From: WHTK01 sp963711035
GTDB taxonomy: Bacteria; Chloroflexota; Dehalococcoidia; DSTF01; WHTK01
Direction: 5' to 3'
Assembly: GCA_963711035.1 (NCBI GenBank)
Contig: CAVQCN010000003.1
Span: forward strand, 496,001-560,000
DNA: 64,000 nucleotides
Numbering within the stretch: position 1 is the stretch's first letter; the number at the start of each line of letters is the position of its first letter. This document shows, piece by piece, positions 8,555 to 16,083 of this stretch. The notes beneath the pieces were generated by a model. It did no database searches, was not told the DNA's origin, and was given only the letters and a program-made list of their open reading frames with translations. A program made the translations under genes and the position numbers.

Positions 8555-8859
8555 AAGGCGAATCTTTCCGTTACTACCATCCTTCGTTGAGGCACAAGAA
8601 GTGAAGCAAAATTGCGGAGTACTAATAGAATGCTATTGAGCGTTTTAAAGTGGACAAATTCGCACGTTCAAGTGTGAAATGATTTCAATATGACAGGAGC
8701 TTTACAAGGGTTGCATATTTCGTGAGAGATATCACTTGCCTTAAATATCAGGAAATTGTGAGGAAGTGACGCGAAGACTGCGGCTGGTTATCGCGAATCG
8801 CAAAGAGGGCCGTAGCCCCAACTCAGGCCTGACGGAAGCTTGAGGACTGTGGACTGAAG
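8555..8859. other. AT-rich intergenic stretch upstream of the osmoprotectant operon
   Basis: No gene is visible here. Roughly 8560-8770 is clearly more AT-rich than anything around it and contains runs such as TATTGAGCGTTTTAAAG. On the minus strand a TTGTCC hexamer 16 bases from TAGCAT and a TTGAAC 16 bases from TTTAAA are possible promoter elements for the osmoprotectant operon; neither is strong enough to call alone. Confidence 0.4.
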
Positions 8860-9180
8860 CTAGCGCGGGCCGCCGTAGGCGTCCGGGCCGGGGTGGCCGA
8901 TGCGGTAGCGCCGCTGGCCCCCGAACGTGATGACGGCGCCCTCGTGTACGTACTCGATGAAGCCTTTGACGACGTGGCCGTCCACGGCGAGGCCACCGGC
9001 GTCGACGATCTCCTCCGCCTCGCGCGTGCTGATGTGCTCGATCTTCGAGATCAGGGCTGCGGTCCACATGGGCCAGCCGTGCTCGCGCAGGTGCTTCAGC
9101 GAGTTCTCGCCGGGGTACATGCCTTCGGCGATGGGCAGCAGGTTCCAGGGGACGTCGATGGGATCGGTTTCTTTCGACAT
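8860..9180 (-). CDS. Small protein with an S4-like RNA-binding region
   Basis: A 106-residue protein. The second half, STREAEEIVDAGG, then LAVDGHVVKG and VITFGGQRRYRIG, has the pattern of an S4 RNA-binding domain and especially of the C-terminal tail of tyrosyl-tRNA synthetases (two helices, then a VNG-type strand and a glycine plus basic end). The first half, PWNLLPIAEGMYPGENS, is not recognised. No clear ribosome site is seen before the ATG. No RNA-related gene is nearby, so its role is unknown. The S4 resemblance is by eye and should be read as a suggestion. Confidence 0.6.
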   Translation of the reverse strand: MSKETDPIDVPWNLLPIAEGMYPGENSLKHLREHGWPMWTAALISKIEHISTREAEEIVDAGGLAVDGHVVKGFIEYVHEGAVITFGGQRRYRIGHPGPDAYGGPR

Positions 9181-9237
9181 AAGCGATTTCTCAGGCGGGG
9201 GTGTTGTATCTCGGCGCGCTCAGGAGCCGTACAGGCA

Positions 9238-9341
9238 TTGTCATTCTGAGCCGAGAGGCGAAGAATCTCCCCCGAAGGACGTGCTCAGCCACAAAGGCAG
9301 ATCGAAGCGAAGAAACTGACTCTCTCGACTCAGCATGACAG
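9238..9341. repeat. MITE-like element with 20-bp terminal inverted repeats
   Basis: About 104 bases bounded by imperfect 20-bp inverted repeats: the left arm begins TTGTCATTCTGAGCCGAGAG and the complement of the right arm is CTGTCATGCTGAGTCGAGAG, 17 of 20 identical. The inside also has GCGAAGAATCTC and GCGAAGAAACTGAC near the two ends. No coding frame is present. The form is that of a small non-autonomous repeat; a second copy was not found in this window. Confidence 0.6.
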
Positions 9342-9365
9342 ACCTCTGAGGCGCCGCGCGTTGCA

Positions 9366-11588
9366 CTATCCCTTCAGCGCCTGGTAGAGCTTTTCGGCCG
9401 TAAACGGCGTCTCGCGCAGCCGCACGCCGCAGGCGTCCTCGATCGCGTTGGCGATGGCGGGGCCGATAGCGCAGATCGGCAGCTCGCCGATGCCCTTGAC
9501 GTGGTACGGGCCGTTGCCGACCTCGCCGCGCAGCAGCACCGTCTGCAGCGCCGGGATGTCGCGGATCGTCGGGATCTTGTAGTCGCCGAGCGAGGCGCTG
9601 GTGACGCGGCCGTCTTCCAGCCGCAGGTCCTCCATCAGCGTGTGGCTCATGCCCATGACGACGCCACCGTTGATCTGACCCTGGTGGCCGATCTCGTTGA
9701 GGATGGTGCCGACGTCGTGACCGCTGGTGACCCCGAGCAGCGTGATCTCGCCCGTCTCAGGGTCGACCTGCACCTCCGCCACCTGGACGTTGAAGGACGT
9801 GAAGCGGGAGCGCATCGGCTCTTGCATGTGGCCTTCGCCGATGACGGGCTGCTGCGTCGTGCTGAGCAGCTCGCGCCAGCTGACCTTCTCCTCCAGGTCG
9901 GTGCGCCAGATCTCGCCGTCGCGGTAGCCGATCGAGTCGATGGGCCAGTTCAGCTGGTCGGCCGCGAGCTGACGCAGCTGTGCCTTGACGTCCTGGGCCG
10001 CGTCGTAGGCGACGGTGGAGGCGCGCCGCGACTGGGTGCTGCCACCGACGCCGTCCTCGAAGGGCGCGAAGTCGGTGGTCATCATCTCCACCTTGACGTC
10101 CTGCATCGGCACCTGCAGCTCCTCGGCGACAACCTGGGCCAGCGTCGTGTAGACGCCGGTGCCGGGGTCGAAGATCGGCGCGGCGATGGCAATGGTGCCG
10201 TCCGGGTTCAGGCTGAGGCGGCAGTGCGACTGGCCGCCGCCCTGGGCTCGGTCGGCGATGGCGAGGCCACGTCCGACGTTGGCGGGCCTTGGCGAGCGGT
10301 AGTTGGCGGCATCGAGGGTGGCCTGCAGCAGCTCTTTGACGCGCACGTCCTCCATGTCCTCGCCGGCCGCCCACTCCTCGCCGGTCTCGACCAGGTTCTT
10401 CATCTTGAAGTCGGCCGGGTCCATGCCGATGGCGCGGGCCGTCTCGTCCAGGGCGCATTCGATCGCGAAGACGGCCTGCTCCTCGCCGGGGGCGCGCATG
10501 ATCTGGGCCGGCAACGTGTTCGTGTAGACGTTGGCCGAGTCGAACTTGACGTTCGGGATCTTGTAGGGCCCGCCAGAGGCGTTGGCGCCGCCGAGGCCGC
10601 CGCCGGGCGAGTAGCCCGCGTAGGCGCCGCAGGAGACGTAGTGCGTGACTTGCAGGGCAGTGATGGTGCCGTCGCGCTTCACGCCGGTCTTCATCGTGTA
10701 GACCATGGCCTTGTTCGGGTTGCCGGCCATGAGCTCCTCGACGTAGTCGTGCACCATCTTCACAGGCTTGCCGCCCACCGCCTTCGAGAGGTAGTAGGCG
10801 ATCGCCATGTTGGCAGGCAGGCTCTTGGAGCCGAAGTCGCCGCCGACGTAGGTCGGGTGGAAGACGATCTTCTCCTCCGGAACGTCGAAGGTGCGCGGTA
10901 TGGCGGCGCGCAGCCGGTACGGCTTGCTGTTCGAGACCCAGATGTGCACCCGCTCGCTGTCCGGGTCGTCCCAGACAACGACGCCCTGCGGCTCCAGGTA
11001 GACGGCGTGGCGGTCCTGCGAGTTGTAGGTGTGCTCCACGACCACGTCCGCTTCGGCGAAGCCCTTCTCGACGTCGCCCTTCTCGAAATTGTTGCGGGCG
11101 AAGGCGTTCGAGGGCGTCTCCAACTGGCGCCGTACGCCCGGGTAGTTGTTGAAGTCGGGGTGCAGGATGGGCGCGTCCGGCTTCGCCGCCTCGACCGGGT
11201 CGAACACGGCCGGCAGCTCCTCGTACTGCACGTCGATGAGGTCGGCGGCAGCTTCGGCAGCGTCCTCCGTGTCGGCGACGACGGCCGCGACACGCTCGCC
11301 GACGTGGCGAACGACGCCGCGGGCCAGCACCGGGATGTCCTTCAGGGCGCGGCCGTAGGGAAACTCCGGTACGTCGGCGGAGGTGATGACGGCGCGGACG
11401 CCGGGCACCTGCTTCGCCTCGCTCGTGTCGATGCTGACGATGCGAGCGTGGGGGTAGGGGCTGCGGATCGTCTTGCCCCAGAGCATGCCGGGCAGGGAAA
11501 CGTCGCCGGTATAGACGCCGGCGCCGGTCGTCTTGTCGACGCCGTCGACGCGCGGAATTCTCTTGCCGACTACCTGATACGTCGTCAT
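9366..11588 (-). CDS. Xanthine dehydrogenase family molybdopterin-binding subunit
   Basis: A complete 740-residue Mo-cofactor subunit of a xanthine dehydrogenase / aldehyde or CO dehydrogenase family hydroxylase. It opens with KRIPRVDGVDKTTG, has GGDFGSKS near residue 255 and a C-terminal KGIGELPICAIG, which corresponds to the GxGE loop with the catalytic Glu. The length is typical. AGGAGG lies 8 bases before the ATG. No FAD or 2Fe-2S subunit gene is adjacent, and the nearest relative is the partial copy at 1-843. The MetE-like gene is just upstream in the same direction (53-base gap). Molybdenum supply by modABC, 4 kb away, fits. Confidence 0.93.
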   Translation of the reverse strand: MTTYQVVGKRIPRVDGVDKTTGAGVYTGDVSLPGMLWGKTIRSPYPHARIVSIDTSEAKQVPGVRAVITSADVPEFPYGRALKDIPVLARGVVRHVGERVAAVVADTEDAAEAAADLIDVQYEELPAVFDPVEAAKPDAPILHPDFNNYPGVRRQLETPSNAFARNNFEKGDVEKGFAEADVVVEHTYNSQDRHAVYLEPQGVVVWDDPDSERVHIWVSNSKPYRLRAAIPRTFDVPEEKIVFHPTYVGGDFGSKSLPANMAIAYYLSKAVGGKPVKMVHDYVEELMAGNPNKAMVYTMKTGVKRDGTITALQVTHYVSCGAYAGYSPGGGLGGANASGGPYKIPNVKFDSANVYTNTLPAQIMRAPGEEQAVFAIECALDETARAIGMDPADFKMKNLVETGEEWAAGEDMEDVRVKELLQATLDAANYRSPRPANVGRGLAIADRAQGGGQSHCRLSLNPDGTIAIAAPIFDPGTGVYTTLAQVVAEELQVPMQDVKVEMMTTDFAPFEDGVGGSTQSRRASTVAYDAAQDVKAQLRQLAADQLNWPIDSIGYRDGEIWRTDLEEKVSWRELLSTTQQPVIGEGHMQEPMRSRFTSFNVQVAEVQVDPETGEITLLGVTSGHDVGTILNEIGHQGQINGGVVMGMSHTLMEDLRLEDGRVTSASLGDYKIPTIRDIPALQTVLLRGEVGNGPYHVKGIGELPICAIGPAIANAIEDACGVRLRETPFTAEKLYQALKG

Positions 11589-11641
11589 GCCGATGACCTC
11601 CTGGCGTAACGCCTGTGATCGAAATCGTGGCCCGATTATGC

Positions 11642-12793
11642 CTACTTGCGCTTGCGGCGGCTAGTAGCGATGCGCGCGCCCTCGGCCAGCGCTTCGAGCT
11701 TGGCGAAGGCGATGGCGGGGTGCTGGCGCACCGTGCCGGAGCCCTGTGCGAAGCCGCAGTCGCTGCTAGCGATGATGTTCTCGGGACCGACGACGCTGGC
11801 GTAGCGCTCGATGCGCTGCGCGATCAGCTCCGGGTGCTCGACGTGGGAAATGGCGTGGCTGATCATGCCGGGCAGCAAGATCTTGCCGTCTGGCAGCTTG
11901 GTGTCCTGCCAGACCACCCACTCCCACTCGTGGCGCGGGTTCGCCGCTTCGATGGAGTAGGCCTGGCAGTTCGCCATCAGCAGCAGGTCGACGATCTCGG
12001 CCAGCGGTACGTCGGTGGTGTGCGGGCCGGGCCAGGAGCCCCAGCAGAGGTGGTAGCGCACGCGGTCCTCGGGGATGCCCTTCAGCGCGTGGTTCAGGGC
12101 CTCCATCTGCAGGCCCACCCACTTCCGGTAGTCGATGCCGGCGTCGCGGATCGGGTCGTAGAGGTTGGCGAGGATGGCGTCGTCGGTCTGCACCAGCAGG
12201 CCGGCGTCGATGATCATCTTGTATTCCTCGTGCAGGGCGTCCGCGACGGCGAAGAGGAACTCCTCGTCCGTCTTGTAGTACTCGTTCTTGTAGTCGACCG
12301 AGATGCTGCAGGGCGCCACGACGGGCAGAAACGCTTCTTCGACGTTGACGTTGGCCAGCGCCGCCTTGAAGTTGTCGATGTCGCGCTGCATCTGGCGCCG
12401 GCCTTCGTCGGTGTAGGTGATCGGTCCTACGCAGACGGCCTGGCGCCGGGGGCGCGAGCGGTTGGCGGCGTAGAAGTCCTTGAAGCGGCCCTCGGCGTCC
12501 CAGCCGGTGATGGTCACCTTGGGGCGCGGCACCTCCCGCATCTCGAAGCCGGTGAGGCGGTTGACGATGTACAACCAGCTCGGCTTGCCGAACTCGCCGT
12601 CGCTGATCACGTCGACGCCGGCGTCGGCCTCCTGCTTGACGACGTTGGCAACTTCTCGCTTGAGGGTCGCCTCGTAGTCGGCTTTGTCGTAGGGCTCGCC
12701 CGCCATGATCTTGGCAGTGTAGTCCTGGATCTTCTCGGGGCGGATCAGGCTGCCGACGAATGTCGTCAGGTAACGGTCGGTGCTCCTCTTCAC
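11642..12793 (-). CDS. Cobalamin-independent methionine synthase-like (MetE C-terminal family) protein
   Basis: A 383-residue single-domain protein of the MetE catalytic-barrel family, about half the length of true MetE because the N-terminal barrel is absent. Zinc-site residues are visible in YHLCWGSW (His and Cys) and SSDCGFAQ (Cys), and the start TTFVGSLIRP is typical of the short forms. GTG 12793 was chosen because AGGAG lies 6 bases upstream; a TTG two codons earlier abuts that site. Short MetE-like proteins transfer methyl or other alkyl groups in sulfur metabolism or catabolism, so the substrate is open. It lies directly upstream of the molybdenum hydroxylase. Confidence 0.85.
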   Translation of the reverse strand: MKRSTDRYLTTFVGSLIRPEKIQDYTAKIMAGEPYDKADYEATLKREVANVVKQEADAGVDVISDGEFGKPSWLYIVNRLTGFEMREVPRPKVTITGWDAEGRFKDFYAANRSRPRRQAVCVGPITYTDEGRRQMQRDIDNFKAALANVNVEEAFLPVVAPCSISVDYKNEYYKTDEEFLFAVADALHEEYKMIIDAGLLVQTDDAILANLYDPIRDAGIDYRKWVGLQMEALNHALKGIPEDRVRYHLCWGSWPGPHTTDVPLAEIVDLLLMANCQAYSIEAANPRHEWEWVVWQDTKLPDGKILLPGMISHAISHVEHPELIAQRIERYASVVGPENIIASSDCGFAQGSGTVRQHPAIAFAKLEALAEGARIATSRRKRK

Positions 12794-13135
12794 GGTCAAC
12801 TCCTCTGGGCTCAGTCGGACGGTGCGGCGTTTGGAAGGGGACGGGCAGGCTCTCGCCTGACGCCCATCGTGCCGGTGACGATAGGCGCACCGTACGTCAA
12901 GGTCAAGAGGCGGCGCTTATGGACGAATAGGCGACGGACGAGCTGAACTACTCGATACGGCCGGGCCGAGCGCAATGATCGCGGCTAGGGTGGAGAACTC
13001 GGTGTAGAAAAGGAGAGGTGGAGAGGATGTGGGGGCATGCTCGTGGCTCCGGGCCGGCGTCGGCCGCGTATCGCGACCGGCGCCCAGTCTAGTAGACGAA
13101 CGATGCCCTGTCGGTGGCCGGCGTACCGGCTTTTC
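12794..13135. other. Intergenic region upstream of the MetE-like gene
   Basis: This 342-base gap holds the promoter described at 12878-12906 for the MetE-like gene. I see no supported gene in the rest. The purine-rich run AAAAGGAGAGGTGGAGAGG near 13010 looks like a ribosome site, but the frames after it are short and antisense to the small gene at 13136. Confidence 0.5.
12878..12906 (-). promoter_or_regulatory. Sigma-70-type promoter for the MetE-like gene
   Basis: On the minus strand TTGACC (12901-12906) is followed after exactly 17 bases by TATCGT (12878-12883). The predicted transcript starts near 12871 and gives a leader of about 78 bases before the GTG start. Four of six bases match the consensus at -10 and five of six at -35. 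Confidence 0.55.
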
Positions 13136-13339
13136 TTACGCGGCGGGCAGGTCGAAGTCGAACGCGCCCTGGCGGTTGTCGACTTCCTGCTCCACAGGGA
13201 GCACCGAGCGAGCCAGGTTGTGTAGCGACGTGACGCGGCGGGGGTGCGTGACGTTGCGAATGCCGTTGATGCGCGCCAAGCGGGCCGCCAGGTCGTCGCG
13301 GTTGGTCGAGCGCGAGATGCGAGAAGACAGGTTTACCAT
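13136..13339 (-). CDS. Small protein of unknown function
   Basis: A 67-residue protein supported mainly by an excellent ribosome site: AGGAGG 8 bases before the ATG. The middle, RDDLAARLARINGIRNV, looks like the first helix and strand of a small alpha/beta fold, such as the BON or heavy-metal-associated types, but no family motif is present and there is no Cys. It lies between the Mo-fold protein (same strand, upstream) and the MetE-like gene. I do not recognise a function. Confidence 0.6.
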   Translation of the reverse strand: MVNLSSRISRSTNRDDLAARLARINGIRNVTHPRRVTSLHNLARSVLPVEQEVDNRQGAFDFDLPAA

Positions 13340-13423
13340 CGGTCGTTCCTCCTATGAAAAGAGGTTCGACCCTGGCGCAAACCTGCGCTATCGGGGAATT
13401 CCCTGAGGTTTGGCGTCTGCGAA

Positions 13424-14269
13424 TCAGCCGTCGAGGAGCTCAACGCTGGCGAGGCGCTTGACGAAGCGGGCAGGGCCGTGGTCGGTCGGGATCACGAGGC
13501 GGAATCGGCCGCGGTCCTCGTCGTCGCCGTCGACACCGACCAGGATGTCGCCGTTCATGAAGCGCGGCTCGATCTCGCCGCCTGCGATGACCGCTGCGTA
13601 GCCGTCGGTGCTGTGCGCCACGATGACGCGGCGGATGAAGTCTTCATTGATGGTCGGGTCGAGAATAATGCCGGCGCGGTCCAGCAGCTCGTACAGACGC
13701 ACGCCGCGGTAGCGCCTGCCCTCGACCATGCGTCCGCCGTGACGCGGCGTCTCCAGCGTCTCGACCTCTTGCTGCGGCATCCCGTCGAGTTCGTCGGCCG
13801 TGACGGTCAGCGGCTGCTGCACGCGGCCCTTGATTTGCAGCGAGAACGGCCGCGGCCGCTCGTTGCCGGTCTGTGACTCGACGGATCTCAGGCTCACGTC
13901 GACCAGGCCCGCCAGCGACCGGCCGCCGATGCCGTCGCCGGGCACGATGAGGCGCACGCCGACGCGCAGCTCCTCGCCGTCCTGCGAGGTGGCCAGCATC
14001 ACTTGCTTGCTGGCAAAGCGCGGCGCCACCTCCGCGAAGGAGAGGGCGATGTCCGTGCCGTCGTCGGCGGTCACGGAGTAATAGTGCGAGGCGTAGCGGC
14101 CGCTGATCGACTCGGGGGTGAAGAGGCCGGCGGCGAGAGCGTAGTCGTGCAGCAGGGCGCCGTGGTACTCGCGATTCGACTCGCCGCGGGGGCTGCGCAG
14201 CACGACCCGCTGCGAGACCGATGGCAGGGTGCGCACCAGGTCGCGAATCTTCTCTGTCCGCTCGTCCAA
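13424..14269 (-). CDS. Cysteine-free tandem sulfite-oxidase-fold (oxidoreductase Mo-binding domain) protein
   Basis: A 281-residue protein that appears to contain two copies of the sulfite oxidase Mo-binding fold. The clearer second copy runs from FSLQIKGRVQQPLTVTADEL through YRGVRLYELLDRAGI to FRLVIPTDHGPARFVK, all typical blocks of that family. The first copy (HDYALAAGLFTP, VTADDGTDIALSFAEV, LRLIVPGD-like blocks) is more diverged. The whole chain has no cysteine, so the Cys that ligates molybdenum in sulfite oxidases is missing. It starts at TTG, with AGAGGTGG just upstream. Such proteins may bind a pterin non-catalytically; the closeness to modABC and two molybdenum hydroxylases is suggestive. 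Confidence 0.72.
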   Translation of the reverse strand: MDERTEKIRDLVRTLPSVSQRVVLRSPRGESNREYHGALLHDYALAAGLFTPESISGRYASHYYSVTADDGTDIALSFAEVAPRFASKQVMLATSQDGEELRVGVRLIVPGDGIGGRSLAGLVDVSLRSVESQTGNERPRPFSLQIKGRVQQPLTVTADELDGMPQQEVETLETPRHGGRMVEGRRYRGVRLYELLDRAGIILDPTINEDFIRRVIVAHSTDGYAAVIAGGEIEPRFMNGDILVGVDGDDEDRGRFRLVIPTDHGPARFVKRLASVELLDG

Positions 14270-14437
14270 GAGGCCACCTCTGCCTTCCCAGTGCCAGAGC
14301 CCGTTAGGCTCAGTACATCGACGTCGCCCACATCATAGCGGCAGCGCGCCTCGTGGCCGAAGAGCGGTGGGATCGCAGCGTCCTGCCGCAGCACACGCAA
14401 AGCAGGGGGAGCGGGGCGCAGCCCATGCGGGGGGAGT

Positions 14438-14487
14438 CCTGAGGGGTCTCCCCTCAGGTTCTCCTCTCCCTCCTGCGAAGCAGGAGG
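14438..14487. repeat. Two perfect hairpins in a divergent intergenic region
   Basis: The first hairpin has 9-bp arms CCTGAGGGG and CCCCTCAGG around TCT (14438-14458). The second has 8-bp arms CCTCCTGC and GCAGGAGG around GAA (14469-14487). The flanking genes point away from each other, so these are not ordinary gene-end terminators. The surrounding 14270-14600 gap holds no gene, only these hairpins and the PadR promoter. Confidence 0.6.
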
Positions 14488-14561
14488 ACCCGCGCGCGAG
14501 CTTCTGCACTTTTCCCGGACACGTCCATGTCACCTCGCGAAGCCAAGACATTAGTAGTCAC

Positions 14562-14591
14562 TTGGCTGATAGTCAATGATTGAGTTATCAT
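14562..14591 (+). promoter_or_regulatory. PadR/modABC promoter with overlapping palindromic operator
   Basis: TTGGCT (14562-14567) and TATCAT (14586-14591) are 18 bases apart. Between and over them, 14567-14590, lies a near-perfect palindrome made of nested arms TGATA/TATCA and TCAAT/ATTGA. The -10 ends 9 bases before ATG 14601, so the transcript would be nearly leaderless, which agrees with the absence of a ribosome site. A repressor bound here would block the promoter, and autoregulation by the PadR protein is the simplest reading. Confidence 0.6.
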
Positions 14592-14600
14592 GTCGCCGCT

Positions 14601-15158
14601 ATGCCGAAAATGAAGACCGCCCTCACCCCTGCCGAGTACGCCATCCTCGGCCTGGTGCGCCGCAGACCGACCTACGGGTACGAGTTGAAGCAACACCTCA
14701 GCGGCAGCCGAGGCCTGGGCCGCGTTTGCCCCGTCGAGCCTGCCATGGTGTACGCCATCCTCAAGTCGTTGTCCGGCCTCGAGCTGATCGATGGCGAATG
14801 GGACAACAGCACCTATCCACCCCGCGCTATCTATAGCGCCACCGACGCCGGCGACCTCGAATTCCAGCGCTGGCTGCGACGGCCCGTCGGGCGCATGCGC
14901 GAGATCCGCTCCGACTTCCTCATCAAGCTCTACTTCCTGGTCGACGAGGACGTGGAGCAGGCGAAGGAACTGATCCTCTCGCAGATCGAGGTCTGCCGCG
15001 AGTACGCCCAGGGCATCGAGAGCGAACGGGAGGACGACACGTCCTTCTTCGACGCCATGGTGCTCGACTCGAAGTCGTCGGCGGTGCGCATCACGCAGGA
15101 GTGGCTGGAGACAGCCATGCAGGACCTGGTTGGAGCCCAGGGAATGGGGAGTATGTGA
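14601..15158 (+). CDS. PadR family transcriptional regulator
   Basis: A 185-residue DNA-binding protein. The N-terminal winged helix reads LTPAEYAILGLVRRRPTYGY and then AMVYAILKSLSGLELI, the characteristic PadR pattern, and a helical C-terminal half (about residues 95-180) would form the dimer interface. ATG 14601 lies 9 bases after a predicted -10 box; a TTG 21 bases upstream is the other option. Its stop overlaps the modA start (GTGA), so regulator and transporter form one operon. PadR proteins usually repress and respond to small ligands; control of molybdate uptake is inferred. Confidence 0.88.
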   Translation: MPKMKTALTPAEYAILGLVRRRPTYGYELKQHLSGSRGLGRVCPVEPAMVYAILKSLSGLELIDGEWDNSTYPPRAIYSATDAGDLEFQRWLRRPVGRMREIRSDFLIKLYFLVDEDVEQAKELILSQIEVCREYAQGIESEREDDTSFFDAMVLDSKSSAVRITQEWLETAMQDLVGAQGMGSM

Positions 15159-16000
15159 AAGGCATCGCATTCAGAGGAATGGGCCTCGCCGTCGCCGCGT
15201 TCTTCGCGGCGACTCTGCTGCTGGCCTGCAGCAGTTCAAACTCAACGGACAACGGAGCCACGGACGGTGGCGGCACGCCGCTCAAAGGCTCGATCACCGT
15301 TTTCGCGGCCGCGTCGCTGACCGAATCGTTCACGGAGCTGGGGCAGGCGTTCAAGACGGCGAACCCCGGCGTGGACGTGAAATTCAACTTCGCCGGCAGC
15401 TCCGCGCTGCGCACGCAGCTGGAGCAGGGGGCGCCCGCCGACGTGTTCGCCAGCGCTAATCCGGATCAGATGGACGCGGCCGTGCAAAGCAACGTCATCG
15501 AGGGCGAGCCGCAGATCTTCGTGCACAACTCGCTCGTGATCATCACGCCGAAGGACAACCCCGCCGGCATCGAGAGCCCGGCCGACCTCAAGAAGAGCGG
15601 CCTGAAGCTGGTGCTGGCCGACCCGCAGGTACCCGTGGGCAACTACGCGCGCGAGATGCTGCAGAACCTGGAGCAGAGCCCCGACTACGGCGCCGGCTTC
15701 AGCGACGCAGTGCTCGCGAACCTCGTCTCGAACGAAGCTAACGTCAAGGATGTCGTCGCCAAGGTGGAGCTGGGCGAGGCGGATGCGGGCGTGGTCTACG
15801 GCACCGACGTGACGCAGGAGGTCGCCCCGGACCTCAAGGTGATCCAGATACCGGACCAGTACAACGTCATCGCGGATTACCCGATCGCGGCGACGTCCGA
15901 CGCGAAGAACCCGACGGTCGCCAAAGCTTTCGTCGACTTCGTATTGAGCAGCGACGGTCAGGCCATCATGCAGAAGTACAACTTCGTCCCCGTCAACTGA
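15155..16000 (+). CDS. modA: Molybdate ABC transporter substrate-binding lipoprotein
   Basis: A 281-residue periplasmic or surface binding protein for molybdate or tungstate. The signal peptide ends in LLLAC, then SITVFAAASLTESFTELG begins the ModA fold; FAGSSALRTQLEQGAPADVF and YPIAATSDAKNP are the anion-binding and family-typical blocks. GTG 15155 overlaps the padR stop and has GGGGA four bases upstream; an internal ATG at 15179 would cut the signal short. It is followed after 83 bases by modB. Confidence 0.92.
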   Translation: MKGIAFRGMGLAVAAFFAATLLLACSSSNSTDNGATDGGGTPLKGSITVFAAASLTESFTELGQAFKTANPGVDVKFNFAGSSALRTQLEQGAPADVFASANPDQMDAAVQSNVIEGEPQIFVHNSLVIITPKDNPAGIESPADLKKSGLKLVLADPQVPVGNYAREMLQNLEQSPDYGAGFSDAVLANLVSNEANVKDVVAKVELGEADAGVVYGTDVTQEVAPDLKVIQIPDQYNVIADYPIAATSDAKNPTVAKAFVDFVLSSDGQAIMQKYNFVPVN

Positions 16001-16083
16001 TTCACGGCATCATGACTCGCCCGGCGGAAGCAAACTGAAGACAATACGAAGCACAATGCGGACGAGCGAGCGGGAGATGAACG

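Noticed and set aside
9501..11609. Plus-strand open frame of 702 codons opposite the molybdenum hydroxylase
   Set aside because: A GC-rich shadow of a well-supported gene; it has no ribosome site and no recognisable domain.
11615..12946. Plus-strand frame opposite the MetE-like gene
   Set aside because: Composition is that of an antisense third-position-GC frame (Val, Asp, Gly, Leu, Arg rich), with no motif.
13029..13406. Plus-strand gene after the purine-rich run at 13010
   Set aside because: It is antisense to the 67-residue gene with a better ribosome site, and the translation is Arg/Ser-rich without pattern.
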